64,000 bases of DNA from CAYUNE01 sp964446115 (GCA_964446115.1 CAYUNE010000044.1:1-64000), one strand, 5' to 3'. Counted from the first letter of the stretch, positions 51,201 to 61,074 are shown. The notes: generated from the letters alone by a model not told the origin. A program made the numbers and translations.

Positions 51201-52526
51201 ATGAGTACAAAGAAAAAAAATCCTGTCTGGGCCTTTTTCTCCTCCGTCAAACTGGCCCTGTTTCTGCTTTTCATCCTTGCCGCCACCTCCATCATCGGTA
51301 CCGTGGTTCCCCAGAATTCCCCTGCAGAGGAATATGTACAGCTTTACGGCAAGAACATGGCCCGTTTCATGGAGGTTACCGGTATTGTCGACATGTATCA
51401 CTGCCCCTGGTTTTTGGGATTGCTGGGGCTTTTCTGCCTGAACCTGATCGTTTGCAGTTTCGACCGCATTCCCGGCGTCTGGCGGTTGGTGACCATGGAC
51501 AACCTGGCGGTCAAGGATGCCAAAATCCGCCGTATGCGTCTGCACCGGCTACTTGGCATGCCGGGCGGACTTTCGGAAGCGGCGGAAGAGACCGCCGCCC
51601 TGTTGGCGGACAAGGGCTGGAAAACCGAAAGCAGGAAAACGGATAATCAGATCCTGCTCTTTGCCCAAAAAGGCGGCTGGACACGCTTTGGCGTCTATAT
51701 TGTTCACACCAGTATTTTGCTGATTATTATCGGGGCGCTCATCGGCTCCACTTTCGGCTTCAAGGGCAGCGTCATGATTCCGGAGACCAAGGAATCGGAT
51801 GCGATCTACTCTTTCAAGACCGGGGATAAAATCCCCCTGGGTTTCACGGTGCGTTGCGATAAATTCGCCATCGAATATTACAGCAACGGTATGCCCAAGG
51901 AGTATCGTTCCGACCTGACGGTACTGGAGGATGGCAAGGAGGTGCTCCATAAATCCATCGAGGTCAATGATCCGCTAACCTACCGCGGTATCACCTTCTA
52001 TCAGTCCAGCTATCAACCCTATCAGGATTTTGTGCTCAGGGTGGTAAACAAGAAAAGCGGAGCCAAGGATGCCAGAATTACCTCACCGGGAAAACAGATC
52101 GTCTGGAAGGAGGGCGGCGCTTCTTTTGGGATCATCAACATGGAGATGCTGGGAGAATCGGTCAGACGGGTCAAGGTCTGGTTCACCGACAACCAGGGAG
52201 ATCCCGCCAGTTTCTGGGTGGAGGCGGACCGGGAGGCAATCATCAAAATGCCCAGTGCCGACTTTTCCTTCACTGCCAAGCAGCTCTATTCCACCGGCTT
52301 GCAGGTGACTCGCGATCCCGGGGTCTGGATTGTTTACGCCGGCTGTGCTACAATGCTTCTCGGCCTGGTGGTAGCGTTTTTCATGTCCCACCGCAGGCTC
52401 TGGGCCCTGGTGGAACGCAAGGAGGACAAAACCGTCGTCCTCCTTGCCGGCAGCGCCAACAAGAACAAGCTGGGTTTTGAAAAGATCTTCACGGACCTGG
52501 CCGACGACCTCAAGAAACGAACCTGA
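51201..52526 (+). CDS. resB: Cytochrome c biogenesis protein ResB
   Basis: A 441-aa membrane component of system II cytochrome c maturation, working with CcsB to ligate heme to exported apocytochromes. There are four TM segments (near residues 15-35, 68-88, 165-185 and 385-405) and a large periplasmic domain with the ResB pattern (VNDPLTYRGITFYQSSYQP). The start is the ATG with only a weak SD. It precedes ccsB by 30 bases. It fits the many multiheme cytochromes in the window. Confidence 0.92.
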   Translation: MSTKKKNPVWAFFSSVKLALFLLFILAATSIIGTVVPQNSPAEEYVQLYGKNMARFMEVTGIVDMYHCPWFLGLLGLFCLNLIVCSFDRIPGVWRLVTMDNLAVKDAKIRRMRLHRLLGMPGGLSEAAEETAALLADKGWKTESRKTDNQILLFAQKGGWTRFGVYIVHTSILLIIIGALIGSTFGFKGSVMIPETKESDAIYSFKTGDKIPLGFTVRCDKFAIEYYSNGMPKEYRSDLTVLEDGKEVLHKSIEVNDPLTYRGITFYQSSYQPYQDFVLRVVNKKSGAKDARITSPGKQIVWKEGGASFGIINMEMLGESVRRVKVWFTDNQGDPASFWVEADREAIIKMPSADFSFTAKQLYSTGLQVTRDPGVWIVYAGCATMLLGLVVAFFMSHRRLWALVERKEDKTVVLLAGSANKNKLGFEKIFTDLADDLKKRT

Positions 52527-52568
52527 TCACAAGCCCGCGACAACCACTCAACCGAAATGGAACTCACC

Positions 52569-53420
52569 ATGGACAGCTCGCAACTTCTTGGAATAACGAC
52601 ATTGATATACCTGGCTTCCACCATGTTGTACATGGCCCTGCTCATCTTCAAAAACAAGAAAATCGGCAAAGTGGCCATTATCGTCACGGTTGCCGGATTT
52701 CTTATTCAAACGGCGGGAATCGGCCTGCGCTGGTATGAATCATACCAACTGGGCGTTGGCCATGCCCCATTGACCAACATGTATGAGTCCCTGGTTTTCT
52801 TTGCCTGGGCCACCATCTTGCTTTACATTTTCATGGAGTACAAGTTCAAGACCCAGGTGATCGGCGCCTTCGCCACACCCTTTGCCTTTGTGGCCATGGC
52901 CTACGGTTCGCTCTCCGCCAAGATCAGCCAGGATATCAAGCCGCTGATCCCCGCCCTGCAGTCAAACTGGCTGATCGCCCATGTCATCACCTGTTTCATC
53001 GGCTACGGCGCCTTTGCCATCGCCGGCGGCCTGGGGATGATGTACCTGCTGAAAAAATCAGCCATCCGCAAAAATCTCTCCGATAAAACCCTCACCGGTT
53101 CCCTGCCCGCCCTCAAGGTAATCGACGACGTCACCCACAAGACCATTGTCTTCGGCTTTCTCTGGCTCACCGCCGGGATCATCACCGGTGCCGTCTGGGC
53201 CAATGAGGCCTGGGGAACTTACTGGAGCTGGGATCCCAAGGAGACCTGGTCACTCATCACCTGGTTCGTTTACGCCTCCACCCTGCATGCCCGTTTCACC
53301 CGCGGCTGGCAGGGCAGTCGCATTGCCTGGCTGGCGATCCTGGGCTTTATCGCCGTCTTTTTTACCTACTTCGGCGTCAACTTCTGGCTCTCCGGCCTGC
53401 ACAGCTACGGCTCCAGCTAG
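52569..53420 (+). CDS. ccsB: Cytochrome c biogenesis protein CcsB (CcsA family)
   Basis: About 283 aa with eight TM segments and the WWD heme-handling motif AWGTYWSWDPKE (residues 219-230 of the longer frame). Conserved histidines lie in LHARF and in the LIAHVITCF segment. It exports or presents heme for ligation at CXXCH sites with ResB. The ATG at 52569 with GGA 6 bases upstream is preferred; an in-frame ATG at 52557 is possible. It is followed by repeat copy R2. Confidence 0.93.
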   Translation: MDSSQLLGITTLIYLASTMLYMALLIFKNKKIGKVAIIVTVAGFLIQTAGIGLRWYESYQLGVGHAPLTNMYESLVFFAWATILLYIFMEYKFKTQVIGAFATPFAFVAMAYGSLSAKISQDIKPLIPALQSNWLIAHVITCFIGYGAFAIAGGLGMMYLLKKSAIRKNLSDKTLTGSLPALKVIDDVTHKTIVFGFLWLTAGIITGAVWANEAWGTYWSWDPKETWSLITWFVYASTLHARFTRGWQGSRIAWLAILGFIAVFFTYFGVNFWLSGLHSYGSS

Positions 53421-53462
53421 AGTTTTACCGACCGGAATTCCGGTATATCACCTACCGACGCC

Positions 53463-53572
53463 GCTGTAAGCGGTCAGAGGATATATAACTCCGCGGTATC
53501 TCATCCTTCCAAACCGTACTTGGTCACAGGTGCTGCAGATTTAAGTGAAGATGCGGTGGTTGTGACAAGTAC
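53463..53572 (+). repeat. Structured repeat, copy R2 without inner hairpin
   Basis: Block A (53463-53515) is followed by the outer arms GTACTTGGTCACA and TGTGACAAGTAC (53516-53528 and 53561-53572). The inner ATCACTCCCGG hairpin of copy R1 is absent, while AAGTGAAGATGCGG and CAGATTT are shared. It looks like the same element with a clean deletion. Confidence 0.75.
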
Positions 53573-53700
53573 ACGCCGCTTCCTGCGGCTATGACCCTGC
53601 TCCGCTTTGAAAAAGAATTGAAAAAAGCTCGTGCAAGTGGGACAATGAAAGTAAAATTCATCTTATCCACCTGAAAACACTCATGAGCAGAGGAGCAGAT

Positions 53701-55053
53701 ATGCGCAAACTCTTTGGTACGGACGGTGTCCGCGGTGTGGCCAATACCTATCCCATGACCACGGAAATAGCCATGCAGCTTGGAAGGGCCATCGCCTTCC
53801 TGGTCAAGGACCGCGTCAAGGGACATCATATCGTTATCGGCAAGGACACCCGGCAGTCCGGCTACATGCTCGAGAACGCCCTGGCCGCCGGCATCAACTC
53901 CATGGGCGTCGACGTGCAGCTGCTCGGCCCCCTGCCGACGCCGGGAATCGCCTTTATCACCACCTCCATGCGCGCCGATGCCGGCGTGGTGATTTCCGCC
54001 TCCCATAACCCCTTTCAGGACAACGGTATCAAAATTTTCTCCAGCGACGGCTTCAAGCTGCCGGATGAAAGGGAAGCCGATATCGAAGATCTCATCTTCT
54101 CCCAGAAGATGGCGGCCCTGCGACCGGTGGCCGACGAGGTGGGCATGGCCTCCCGCATCGACGACGCCAAGGGCCGCTATATCGTCTTTCTGAAAAATAC
54201 CTTCCCGAAACAGTACACCCTGGATGACTTTCATATCGTTCTGGACTGCGCCTACGGCGCCACTTACGGGGTGGCACCGTACGTCTTCTCGGAACTCGGC
54301 GCCCGGGTAACCACCATCGGCGTGCATCCGGACGGCAAAAACATCAACCACAACTGCGGCGCCCTGCACCCTGAAGTCATGGCCGAAAAAGTGCGGCAGC
54401 TGGGAGCCGACATCGGCCTGGCCCTGGACGGCGACGGCGACCGTCTCATTGTCGCCGATGAAAAGGGTTGCATCGTCGACGGCGACCATATCATGGCCAT
54501 CTGCGCCAACGACATGATCAAGCAGCGTAAACTGCGTAAAAAAACCCTGGCCACCACGGTCATGTCCAACATGGGGCTTGAAGTGGCCATGGAAAAAATG
54601 GGGGGACGCCTGGTCCGTACCCAGGTGGGAGACCGCTATGTTGTCGAGGAAATGCGCAGGGAGGGTTACAGTTTCGGCGGCGAACAGTCGGGCCACCTCA
54701 TCTTTCTGGAGCACAACACCACCGGAGACGGCATCCTTGCCGGATTGCAACTCCTAAGCGTCATGATCAAGAAGAACAAGCCTCTCTCCGAACTGGCCGG
54801 CATCATGGAAACCTTTCCCCAGGTTCTCAAAAATGTCCGCACCTCCCGCAAAATGGAGGTGGAACATGTGCCCGACCTGCCCGAGGCCATCATTGCCCGC
54901 GAAAAGGAGTTCAAGGGCAGAGGCCGCATCCTCGTCCGTCCCTCCGGCACCGAACCGGTCATCCGGGTCATGGTGGAGGGAGACGACGAAACGGAAATCA
55001 ACTCCATTGCCGACGAACTCTGCGAAATCATCCGCCGGGCCGACCGTATTTAA
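53701..55053 (+). CDS. glmM: Phosphoglucosamine mutase
   Basis: A 450-aa enzyme that converts glucosamine-6-phosphate to glucosamine-1-phosphate for UDP-GlcNAc and cell wall synthesis. The active-site phosphoserine is S101 in ISASHNP, the metal-binding loop is DGDGDR, the sugar-binding motif GGEQSGH, and the phosphate-binding loop RPSGTEPVIRV. The start is the ATG giving MRKLFGTDG with SD AGAGGAG; the longer frame starts in the leader. Confidence 0.95.
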   Translation: MRKLFGTDGVRGVANTYPMTTEIAMQLGRAIAFLVKDRVKGHHIVIGKDTRQSGYMLENALAAGINSMGVDVQLLGPLPTPGIAFITTSMRADAGVVISASHNPFQDNGIKIFSSDGFKLPDEREADIEDLIFSQKMAALRPVADEVGMASRIDDAKGRYIVFLKNTFPKQYTLDDFHIVLDCAYGATYGVAPYVFSELGARVTTIGVHPDGKNINHNCGALHPEVMAEKVRQLGADIGLALDGDGDRLIVADEKGCIVDGDHIMAICANDMIKQRKLRKKTLATTVMSNMGLEVAMEKMGGRLVRTQVGDRYVVEEMRREGYSFGGEQSGHLIFLEHNTTGDGILAGLQLLSVMIKKNKPLSELAGIMETFPQVLKNVRTSRKMEVEHVPDLPEAIIAREKEFKGRGRILVRPSGTEPVIRVMVEGDDETEINSIADELCEIIRRADRI

Positions 55054-55188
55054 CGGCCGCAGCTTTCTTCCCTTGAGATTGCGGGATATTTGTCGTACAT
55101 AATGAAGGGCTGCCGGCGCAATCGCAGCAGTATGCGCCGGGCCCTGAACCGCTCTGCCGGAATCTCCCGCTCCTGAGGAAGAAACGAC

Positions 55189-56514
55189 ATGCAAAGGCTT
55201 GTGGTGATCATAATCGGTGCCGCCTTGGCCACCGGATTCTATTTCTGGTGCTCACGGCTGGTCCGCAAAAAATCGGTGCAGGAGTATATCCTTTCCCATC
55301 AGGCGCTGCTGCATCCCAATGCCATCTGTTATCAGCGGGCGGCTCTGGCACTTGTCGCCTATTTGCTCTACTTCTTTCTCCACCTGCAGGCCGTCGCCAT
55401 CCTCATCTTCTCCATTGCCGCCGTCCTCGACGGCGTTGACGGCATCGTTGCCAGAAGCTGCAACCTGGTCACTCCCAGGGGCGAGTGGCTCGACCCCCTC
55501 TGCGACAAGCTCACCTACCTGCCGCCGCTGATCGGTTTCGCCTCCGGGGGTATCATCTCCATCCGCCTGGTCTGGACCCTGGTTGTCATCGAACTGCTGG
55601 GACAATTCCTGGTGAGACATGTGCTCTCCCTGCTCAAAATCTCGGGTGCCGCCAACAACTTCGGCAAGATCAAGGCGATTATCTGCTTTGGACTCGTTAT
55701 CTTCTGTGCCCTGCTGGATAAATATCCCGATGTCATCGACATGGGTGACGAGGTGCTCATCGCCTGCATAGTGCTGGCATCGGCCTCGATTATCTTCAAA
55801 TTCGTTGCCAATCGTTTTTATGCCGACATCCTCTCCGCCCTTAACTTCATCTGCGGCATAACCAGCCTCATCCTCACCCACCAGCGTCATCTGGCCTGGG
55901 CGATCATGGTGATCATCATGGGACAGCTCTTCGATCTCTTTGACGGCAGAATGGCGGAAAAACACGGCGGCAGCAAATTTGGACCATACCTCGACGATAT
56001 AGCTGATTTTGTCAGCTTCGGCCTGGCGCCGGCCTATATCGTCAGCCGTTCCGGCGGCACCTTTTCCCGGCTCTTCGGCCTCATCTTCTTTTCCGGAGTG
56101 GCCTACCGGCTGATCCGCTTTGTCGCAGTGGACAAAAAGAGAAGCGACCTGCCCGAGGGGATCTTCAACGGCCTGCCCAGCCCCGCCGGCGCCCTGTTGG
56201 TTCTGGGTGCCTCCCTGGTCGCCCCCCCCGACCTGCTTTCGGTTGTTGCCGTAATCTCGGTGGGGTTGATGGTGAGTCACATCCGCTTCACCCATTTCGG
56301 CCGGGTTGTTCTCAAGGAGATGCCCAGGCCGCTGTTTTTTCTCATCAGCGCCATCATCACCGTGATCATCGCCTTTATCCTGAAGACCAAAAACGTCGAG
56401 CTGTTCGGCTACCTGATCCTCGGGTCCGTGCTGCTGTACATCCTCATCTGCAGGAGATTCCAGCCACGGGGAACCCCGGGAGCCCAACCCGGTCCTGCAC
56501 CATCTGCAAAATGA
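55189..56514 (+). CDS. Tandem CDP-alcohol phosphatidyltransferase
   Basis: A 441-aa membrane protein with about ten TM segments. Two CDP-alcohol phosphatidyltransferase motifs occur: DGVDGIVARSCNLVTPRGEW followed by LDPLCD, the complete DGX2ARX8GX3DX3D; and, in the second half, DGRMAEKHGGSKFGPYLD, where AR is replaced by AE and the spacing is one shorter. So it looks like two transferase domains fused or duplicated, the second possibly changed in activity. The lipid product is unknown. It overlaps rsmI by 4 bases. A hairpin (CCGGCGCA/TGCGCCGG, 55113-55140) lies upstream. Confidence 0.82.
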   Translation: MQRLVVIIIGAALATGFYFWCSRLVRKKSVQEYILSHQALLHPNAICYQRAALALVAYLLYFFLHLQAVAILIFSIAAVLDGVDGIVARSCNLVTPRGEWLDPLCDKLTYLPPLIGFASGGIISIRLVWTLVVIELLGQFLVRHVLSLLKISGAANNFGKIKAIICFGLVIFCALLDKYPDVIDMGDEVLIACIVLASASIIFKFVANRFYADILSALNFICGITSLILTHQRHLAWAIMVIIMGQLFDLFDGRMAEKHGGSKFGPYLDDIADFVSFGLAPAYIVSRSGGTFSRLFGLIFFSGVAYRLIRFVAVDKKRSDLPEGIFNGLPSPAGALLVLGASLVAPPDLLSVVAVISVGLMVSHIRFTHFGRVVLKEMPRPLFFLISAIITVIIAFILKTKNVELFGYLILGSVLLYILICRRFQPRGTPGAQPGPAPSAK

Positions 56515-57359
56515 ACCACCAGCCGGCAGCGGGAGTGCTTTATATCGTTGCCACCCCCATCGGCAACCTTGAAGACATCACCCTGCGGGCACTTCGCATC
56601 CTCGAAAATGTCGACCTCATCGCCTGCGAGGATACCCGCCGTACCCGGGGACTGCTGAGCCATTACAGCATCTCCACGCCGACCATCAGCTATTACCGGG
56701 AAAAGGAACGGAAACGCAGCGTCACCCTGCTGGAACAGCTCCGTCGCGGCCGCAGTGTCGCCCTGGTTTCCGATGCCGGCACCCCGGCACTTTCCGACCC
56801 CGGGGCCGTTGTTGTCCGCAAGGCGCGCAGGGCCGGCATCAGGGTGGTTCCCATCCCCGGCCCCTCGGCCCTCACCGCCTCTGTGGCCGCCGCCGGTCTG
56901 CGGGAAACCACCTTCTGTTTTCTCGGTTTTCCGCCGGCAAGTCAACGGGAACGGCGACAACTCTTCAAAAGCCTTGCTCCCCTTCGCCGCACCCTGGTTT
57001 TCTATGAATCACCCCATCGCATCAGGGCCACCGTCCGGGAGCTGCTCTCCGCTCTTGGCGACCGTGATTGCCTGTTCTGCCGGGAACTGACCAAGATCCA
57101 CGAGGAGATCAGAGAGTCCGGCCTGGCGGCGTTATCGGCAAACCTTGAAGAAAGGCGGGTGAAAGGCGAAATCGTTCTTCTGGTTGCGGGGAAAAAAGAG
57201 GTGGACCAACCCGAAACAGAAGATCTGGATGAGCTGCTGCGCTGGCACCGGCACCGGGGAAACTCTCTTAAACAGGCGGTGAGCGATATCAGCCGCGACC
57301 TGGGCCTCAAACGAACACCGGTCTATCGGCGGGCACTTGAAATCTGGCACAAGGAGTGA
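56511..57359 (+). CDS. rsmI: 16S rRNA 2'-O-methyltransferase RsmI
   Basis: A 282-aa SAM-dependent methyltransferase of the tetrapyrrole-methylase fold, modifying C1402 of 16S rRNA. Signatures: VATPIGNLEDITLRAL, ACEDTRRTRGLLSHY, SDAGTPALSDPG and PGPSALTASVAAAGL. It starts at an ATG overlapping the upstream stop, and its stop overlaps the uvrC start (TGATG). Confidence 0.95.
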   Translation: MNHQPAAGVLYIVATPIGNLEDITLRALRILENVDLIACEDTRRTRGLLSHYSISTPTISYYREKERKRSVTLLEQLRRGRSVALVSDAGTPALSDPGAVVVRKARRAGIRVVPIPGPSALTASVAAAGLRETTFCFLGFPPASQRERRQLFKSLAPLRRTLVFYESPHRIRATVRELLSALGDRDCLFCRELTKIHEEIRESGLAALSANLEERRVKGEIVLLVAGKKEVDQPETEDLDELLRWHRHRGNSLKQAVSDISRDLGLKRTPVYRRALEIWHKE

Positions 57360-59209
57360 TGAACAAGACCTTTTCCTGCCCGGCTTTACGCAGCGAATTT
57401 CTCAAGACCGTCAGCAACGGACCCGGCATCTATCAGATGATCGGCAAACGCGAGGTGCTTTACGTGGGCAAGGCCCGGAACCTGCGCCGCAGACTGGCAT
57501 CCTATGCACGCCATGCGGGTCCCGCCCACTCAAAGACCGCGGTCATGCTCCGCAAGGTTCAACGGGTGGACGTCATCCTGACCACCACGGAAAAAGAGGC
57601 CTTTATTCTCGAGGCTTCGCTGATCAAAAAACACCGGCCGCGCTACAACGTAATCCTCAGGGATGACAAAAACTACCCGCTCATCAAGGTAACCGTCGGG
57701 GAAAGCTGGCCGCGAATCCTGGTCACCCGGCGCCGACTCCGGGACGGCAGCCGTTATTTCGGCCCCTACTCCTCCACCTCGGCCATGCGTGCCACCCTGA
57801 AGCTGCTCTACACCATGTTTCCGCTCAGGCGCTGCAAGGGCAAGGAGGTGAGAAAACGGTCCCGCCCCTGCCTCAATCACCAATTGGGGCGCTGCCTGGC
57901 CCCCTGCGTGGACAAGGCGGACAGTCGTAAATATGCTGAACTGGTCTCCGAGGTGATCATGGTGCTGGAAGGCCGCAGCCGGGAGCTACTCACCGGCCTT
58001 ACCCGGAGGATGAAGGCGGCGGCTGACGATCTGGCCTTTGAAAAGGCGGCCGGCTACCGGGACCAGATTGCCGCGCTCACCAAGACCCTGGAGCGGCAGG
58101 TTATTGTCGCCGATCACTTTCACGATCAGGACGTCTTTGGTCTGGCCCGCCGCGATGCCTCGGTGGCAGTGGCCATCCTCTTTGTCAGGTCCGGGATCGT
58201 CAGCGGCAGACAGTCTTTTTTCCTGGCCGATCCCCTGGGCACGGACAGCGCCATTCTCGCCGAAACCATGGCCCAGTACTACTCGGCACGGCGACCGCCG
58301 CCCCGGGAAATCCTCCTCCCGCTGGAACCGGAAGATCGTGACCTGCTGACCGGACAGTTTGAAAAGCTGCGCGGCGGCAGGGTCTACCTGAAAATCCCGC
58401 AACGCGGCCCGCGAATGCAGCTCATGGCCATGGCCCGGCAAAACGCCGTGGAGCTGTTCAGCGACCGGCAAAAAAAGAAAGAATCCTGGGAGATCCTGGC
58501 AGCGCACCTCAGACGGCAACTGCGACTCGCCAACAGGCCGGAGCGAATTGAATGCCTCGATATTTCAACTACATCGGGGCGCCTTTCCGTGGGATCTCTC
58601 GTCTGTTTCCAGGGGGGTGAAAAGAGCCCGGGTGAATATCGGCACTACCGTATCCGCAACCGTCGGGAACCCGACGACTATGCCATGATGCGCGAGGTGC
58701 TTGTCAAAAGATTGGGAAAGGATACCGCTCAACGGCCGTTGCCGGATCTCCTGCTCCTGGACGGCGGCAAGGGACAGCTCAATGTGGCCCGGGCCGTGGT
58801 CCGGGAACTTGACCTTGACGGCAGCATCGACCTGGTGGCCATTGCCAAGGAAAGACATGATGAAGGGGAAAAACTTTTCCGTCCCGGTCGCAAGAATGCG
58901 ATTCTGCTGCCGCGCCACTCTCCGGCACTGCTCTTTCTGATGCGCGTCCGCGATGAGTCCCACCGCTTCGGCATCACCTTTCACCGCCGTCTGCGACGCA
59001 AAAAGACCCTGCATTCCAGGCTGGAAACACTGCGCGGGGTGGGACCCAGGAGGAAACAACAGCTGCTCAGGAGTCTGGGCAGCTACAAACGGGTGCTGGC
59101 GGCATCACCCGGGGAGCTGTGCCGGGTTCCCGGCATCGGGCCGGAGCTGGCCGCCTCCATCCACCGGCAGCTCCATGGGCATGCCGACGGGCGAACAGAC
59201 AACAAATAA
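57359..59209 (+). CDS. uvrC: Excinuclease ABC subunit C
   Basis: A 616-aa nuclease of nucleotide excision repair that makes the two incisions with UvrB. An N-terminal GIY-YIG domain (GPGIYQMIGKREVLYVGKAR) is followed by a UVR helical motif (FEKAAGYRDQIAALTKTLE, residues ~225-245) and the UvrC RNase H-like endonuclease with LLLDGGKGQL. Helix-hairpin-helix motifs lie at the C-terminus (GVGPRRKQQLL, VPGIGPELAASI). ATG 57359 overlaps the rsmI stop; an in-frame GTG at 57356 is possible. Confidence 0.95.
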   Translation: MNKTFSCPALRSEFLKTVSNGPGIYQMIGKREVLYVGKARNLRRRLASYARHAGPAHSKTAVMLRKVQRVDVILTTTEKEAFILEASLIKKHRPRYNVILRDDKNYPLIKVTVGESWPRILVTRRRLRDGSRYFGPYSSTSAMRATLKLLYTMFPLRRCKGKEVRKRSRPCLNHQLGRCLAPCVDKADSRKYAELVSEVIMVLEGRSRELLTGLTRRMKAAADDLAFEKAAGYRDQIAALTKTLERQVIVADHFHDQDVFGLARRDASVAVAILFVRSGIVSGRQSFFLADPLGTDSAILAETMAQYYSARRPPPREILLPLEPEDRDLLTGQFEKLRGGRVYLKIPQRGPRMQLMAMARQNAVELFSDRQKKKESWEILAAHLRRQLRLANRPERIECLDISTTSGRLSVGSLVCFQGGEKSPGEYRHYRIRNRREPDDYAMMREVLVKRLGKDTAQRPLPDLLLLDGGKGQLNVARAVVRELDLDGSIDLVAIAKERHDEGEKLFRPGRKNAILLPRHSPALLFLMRVRDESHRFGITFHRRLRRKKTLHSRLETLRGVGPRRKQQLLRSLGSYKRVLAASPGELCRVPGIGPELAASIHRQLHGHADGRTDNK

Positions 59210-59262
59210 TCCGACCCAATCCCGTGTAATCCCGCAGGAGCCGAGGGAAAAGGCTCAACCTC

Positions 59263-60357
59263 CTACTTCCGTTCCCCACGGGTACGGGCCTGCCGTTCCA
59301 TTTTCCTGAGCTCCTCAAGGAAAACCGGCAGCAGTTCATCTTCGGGCAGTTTTTTGAACACCCGGCCTTTTTTGAAAATAATCCCCACTCCCCGGCCGCC
59401 GGCAATGCCGATGTCCGCCTCCCGGGCCTCACCGGGTCCGTTCACCACACAGCCCATCACCGCGACCTTGAGGTTGGTTTCCATGGTTTGCAGATGTTTT
59501 TCCACCTCTTCGGCCAGGGGAAAGAGATCGATACCGGTGCGGCCGCAGGTGGGACAGGAGATCATCTCCGGACCGCGTTCCCGGATGCGCAGGGAGCGCA
59601 GCAGCTCGAACCCAACCCGCACCTCCTCCTCGGGATCCCGGGTCAGGGAAATGCGAAAGGTATCACCTATGCCCTGGTGCAACAAAATGCCCAGGGCAAC
59701 GCTCGACTTCACCGTACCGGCAATCAGACCGCCTGCCTCGGTAACGCCGAGATGGAGAGGATAGTCGGTGCGCTGCGAGAGTAAGCGGTAGCCGTTGATC
59801 GTGGTCAGGGTATCGGAGGATTTGATGGAGATCTTGATCTCATGGAAACCAAGATCCTCCAGGAGGGCGACGTTGCGCAGGGCGCTGCTGATCAGGGCAT
59901 CGGGTTTTTCCGGAGTCGGATAGCCGTGGCGGGCCAGCAGATCCTTTTCGATGGAACCGGAGTTGACCCCCACCCGGATGGGTACTCCGTGCATCTTGGC
60001 GGCATCAACGACGCGGGCCAGTTTTTCCCTGCCGCCGATATTGCCGGGATTGATGCGGATGGCCTGGGCTCCGTGCTCCATGGCGGCCACGGCCAGACGC
60101 CAGTCAAAGTGAATATCGGCAATGAGCGGGATGGCGATAGCCTGCCGGATCTTGGTCAGGGCGCGGGCAGCCTCCATGTCCGGAACCGCCGCCCTGATTA
60201 TGTCGCAACCCGCCTTTTGCAGGCGCAGGATCTGACCAATGGTCGCCCCGACATCAGCGGTATCGGTATTGGTCATGGACTGTACCGTGATCGGGGCGTT
60301 ACCGCCCACGGCCACGGATCCCACCTGGATTTGTCGCGTGTTTCGACGAATTATCAT
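59263..60357 (-). CDS. ispG: (E)-4-hydroxy-3-methylbut-2-enyl diphosphate synthase
   Basis: A 364-aa [4Fe-4S] enzyme of the MEP isoprenoid pathway. It begins IRRNTRQIQVGSVAVGGNAPI with the VQSMTNTDT motif. The cluster cysteines are in CPTCGRT and GCVVNGPGEAREADIG. It is the last of a run cdsA-dxr-rseP-tsaB-ispG; the pathway partner dxr lies three genes upstream. A 53-base gap separates its stop from the converging uvrC. Confidence 0.96.
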   Translation of the reverse strand: MIIRRNTRQIQVGSVAVGGNAPITVQSMTNTDTADVGATIGQILRLQKAGCDIIRAAVPDMEAARALTKIRQAIAIPLIADIHFDWRLAVAAMEHGAQAIRINPGNIGGREKLARVVDAAKMHGVPIRVGVNSGSIEKDLLARHGYPTPEKPDALISSALRNVALLEDLGFHEIKISIKSSDTLTTINGYRLLSQRTDYPLHLGVTEAGGLIAGTVKSSVALGILLHQGIGDTFRISLTRDPEEEVRVGFELLRSLRIRERGPEMISCPTCGRTGIDLFPLAEEVEKHLQTMETNLKVAVMGCVVNGPGEAREADIGIAGGRGVGIIFKKGRVFKKLPEDELLPVFLEELRKMERQARTRGERK

Positions 60358-60369
60358 TACCGTTGCCCG

Positions 60370-61074
60370 TTATTTCCAATTGAGCTCCGCCTCCGATGGC
60401 CGCACATACAGGGGCGCGGCAACCAGGGGATCATCCTCTTCACCCCGCTGCCGGCGGTCTCCGGCCAAAAGGCCGATGTGCGCCGCCCGCGGCATGGAAC
60501 CACCGGGAGAGACAATGGTTATATTGTCCCCCCGGGCAAAAAGTTCCCGGTAGACGGTTGCCCCGTCCCCCACCAGCACATGGGGCTCGGCTGCGATTTC
60601 CGCCAGGAGCTGTTGCGGCGGCACTGCCCGCAGCGGGGTGACGCGACGCGGCGGTCCGGAGCCCGGATCCGGCTGGTAAAAGGCACAGTAGACCTCTTTC
60701 TTGCGGGCATCGAGCAGGCAGCAGATGCGGCGAGAGCTCAGACAACAGGAAAGCGCCAGTCCGTCCAGGGTGGGGATCATTAAAAAAGCGGTTTCAGCGG
60801 CCATGGCCAGGCCCTTGGCCGCCGCCATACCGATCCGCAAACCGGTGAAACTGCCGGGACCGCCACTGACGGCGATCGCTGCCAGATCACCCCAGCCCAC
60901 CCCGCTTTCCCTCATCATGCGGTCGATCTCACCCAGCAACCGCCTGGAGTGGGTAACCGCCGCCCGGCTGCTCGCCTCGGCCAGGACAGTGCCTTCCCGG
61001 GTTCCACCGATGGTCAGGGCGACGCTGCCGCACCGGGTGGCCGTTTCCACGGCAAGAATCAGGGGGCCATCCAC
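60370..61074 (-). CDS. tsaB: tRNA threonylcarbamoyladenosine biosynthesis protein TsaB
   Basis: A 234-aa protein of the t6A tRNA modification complex, ASKHA fold. LAVETATRCGSVAL forms the first phosphate loop, followed by THSRRLLGEID and AVSGGPGSFTGLRIGMAAAKGLA, the TsaB signature. It lacks catalytic metal ligands and works with TsaD. Its start overlaps the rseP stop by 16 bases, so the two are coupled. Confidence 0.94.
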   Translation of the reverse strand: MDGPLILAVETATRCGSVALTIGGTREGTVLAEASSRAAVTHSRRLLGEIDRMMRESGVGWGDLAAIAVSGGPGSFTGLRIGMAAAKGLAMAAETAFLMIPTLDGLALSCCLSSRRICCLLDARKKEVYCAFYQPDPGSGPPRRVTPLRAVPPQQLLAEIAAEPHVLVGDGATVYRELFARGDNITIVSPGGSMPRAAHIGLLAGDRRQRGEEDDPLVAAPLYVRPSEAELNWK

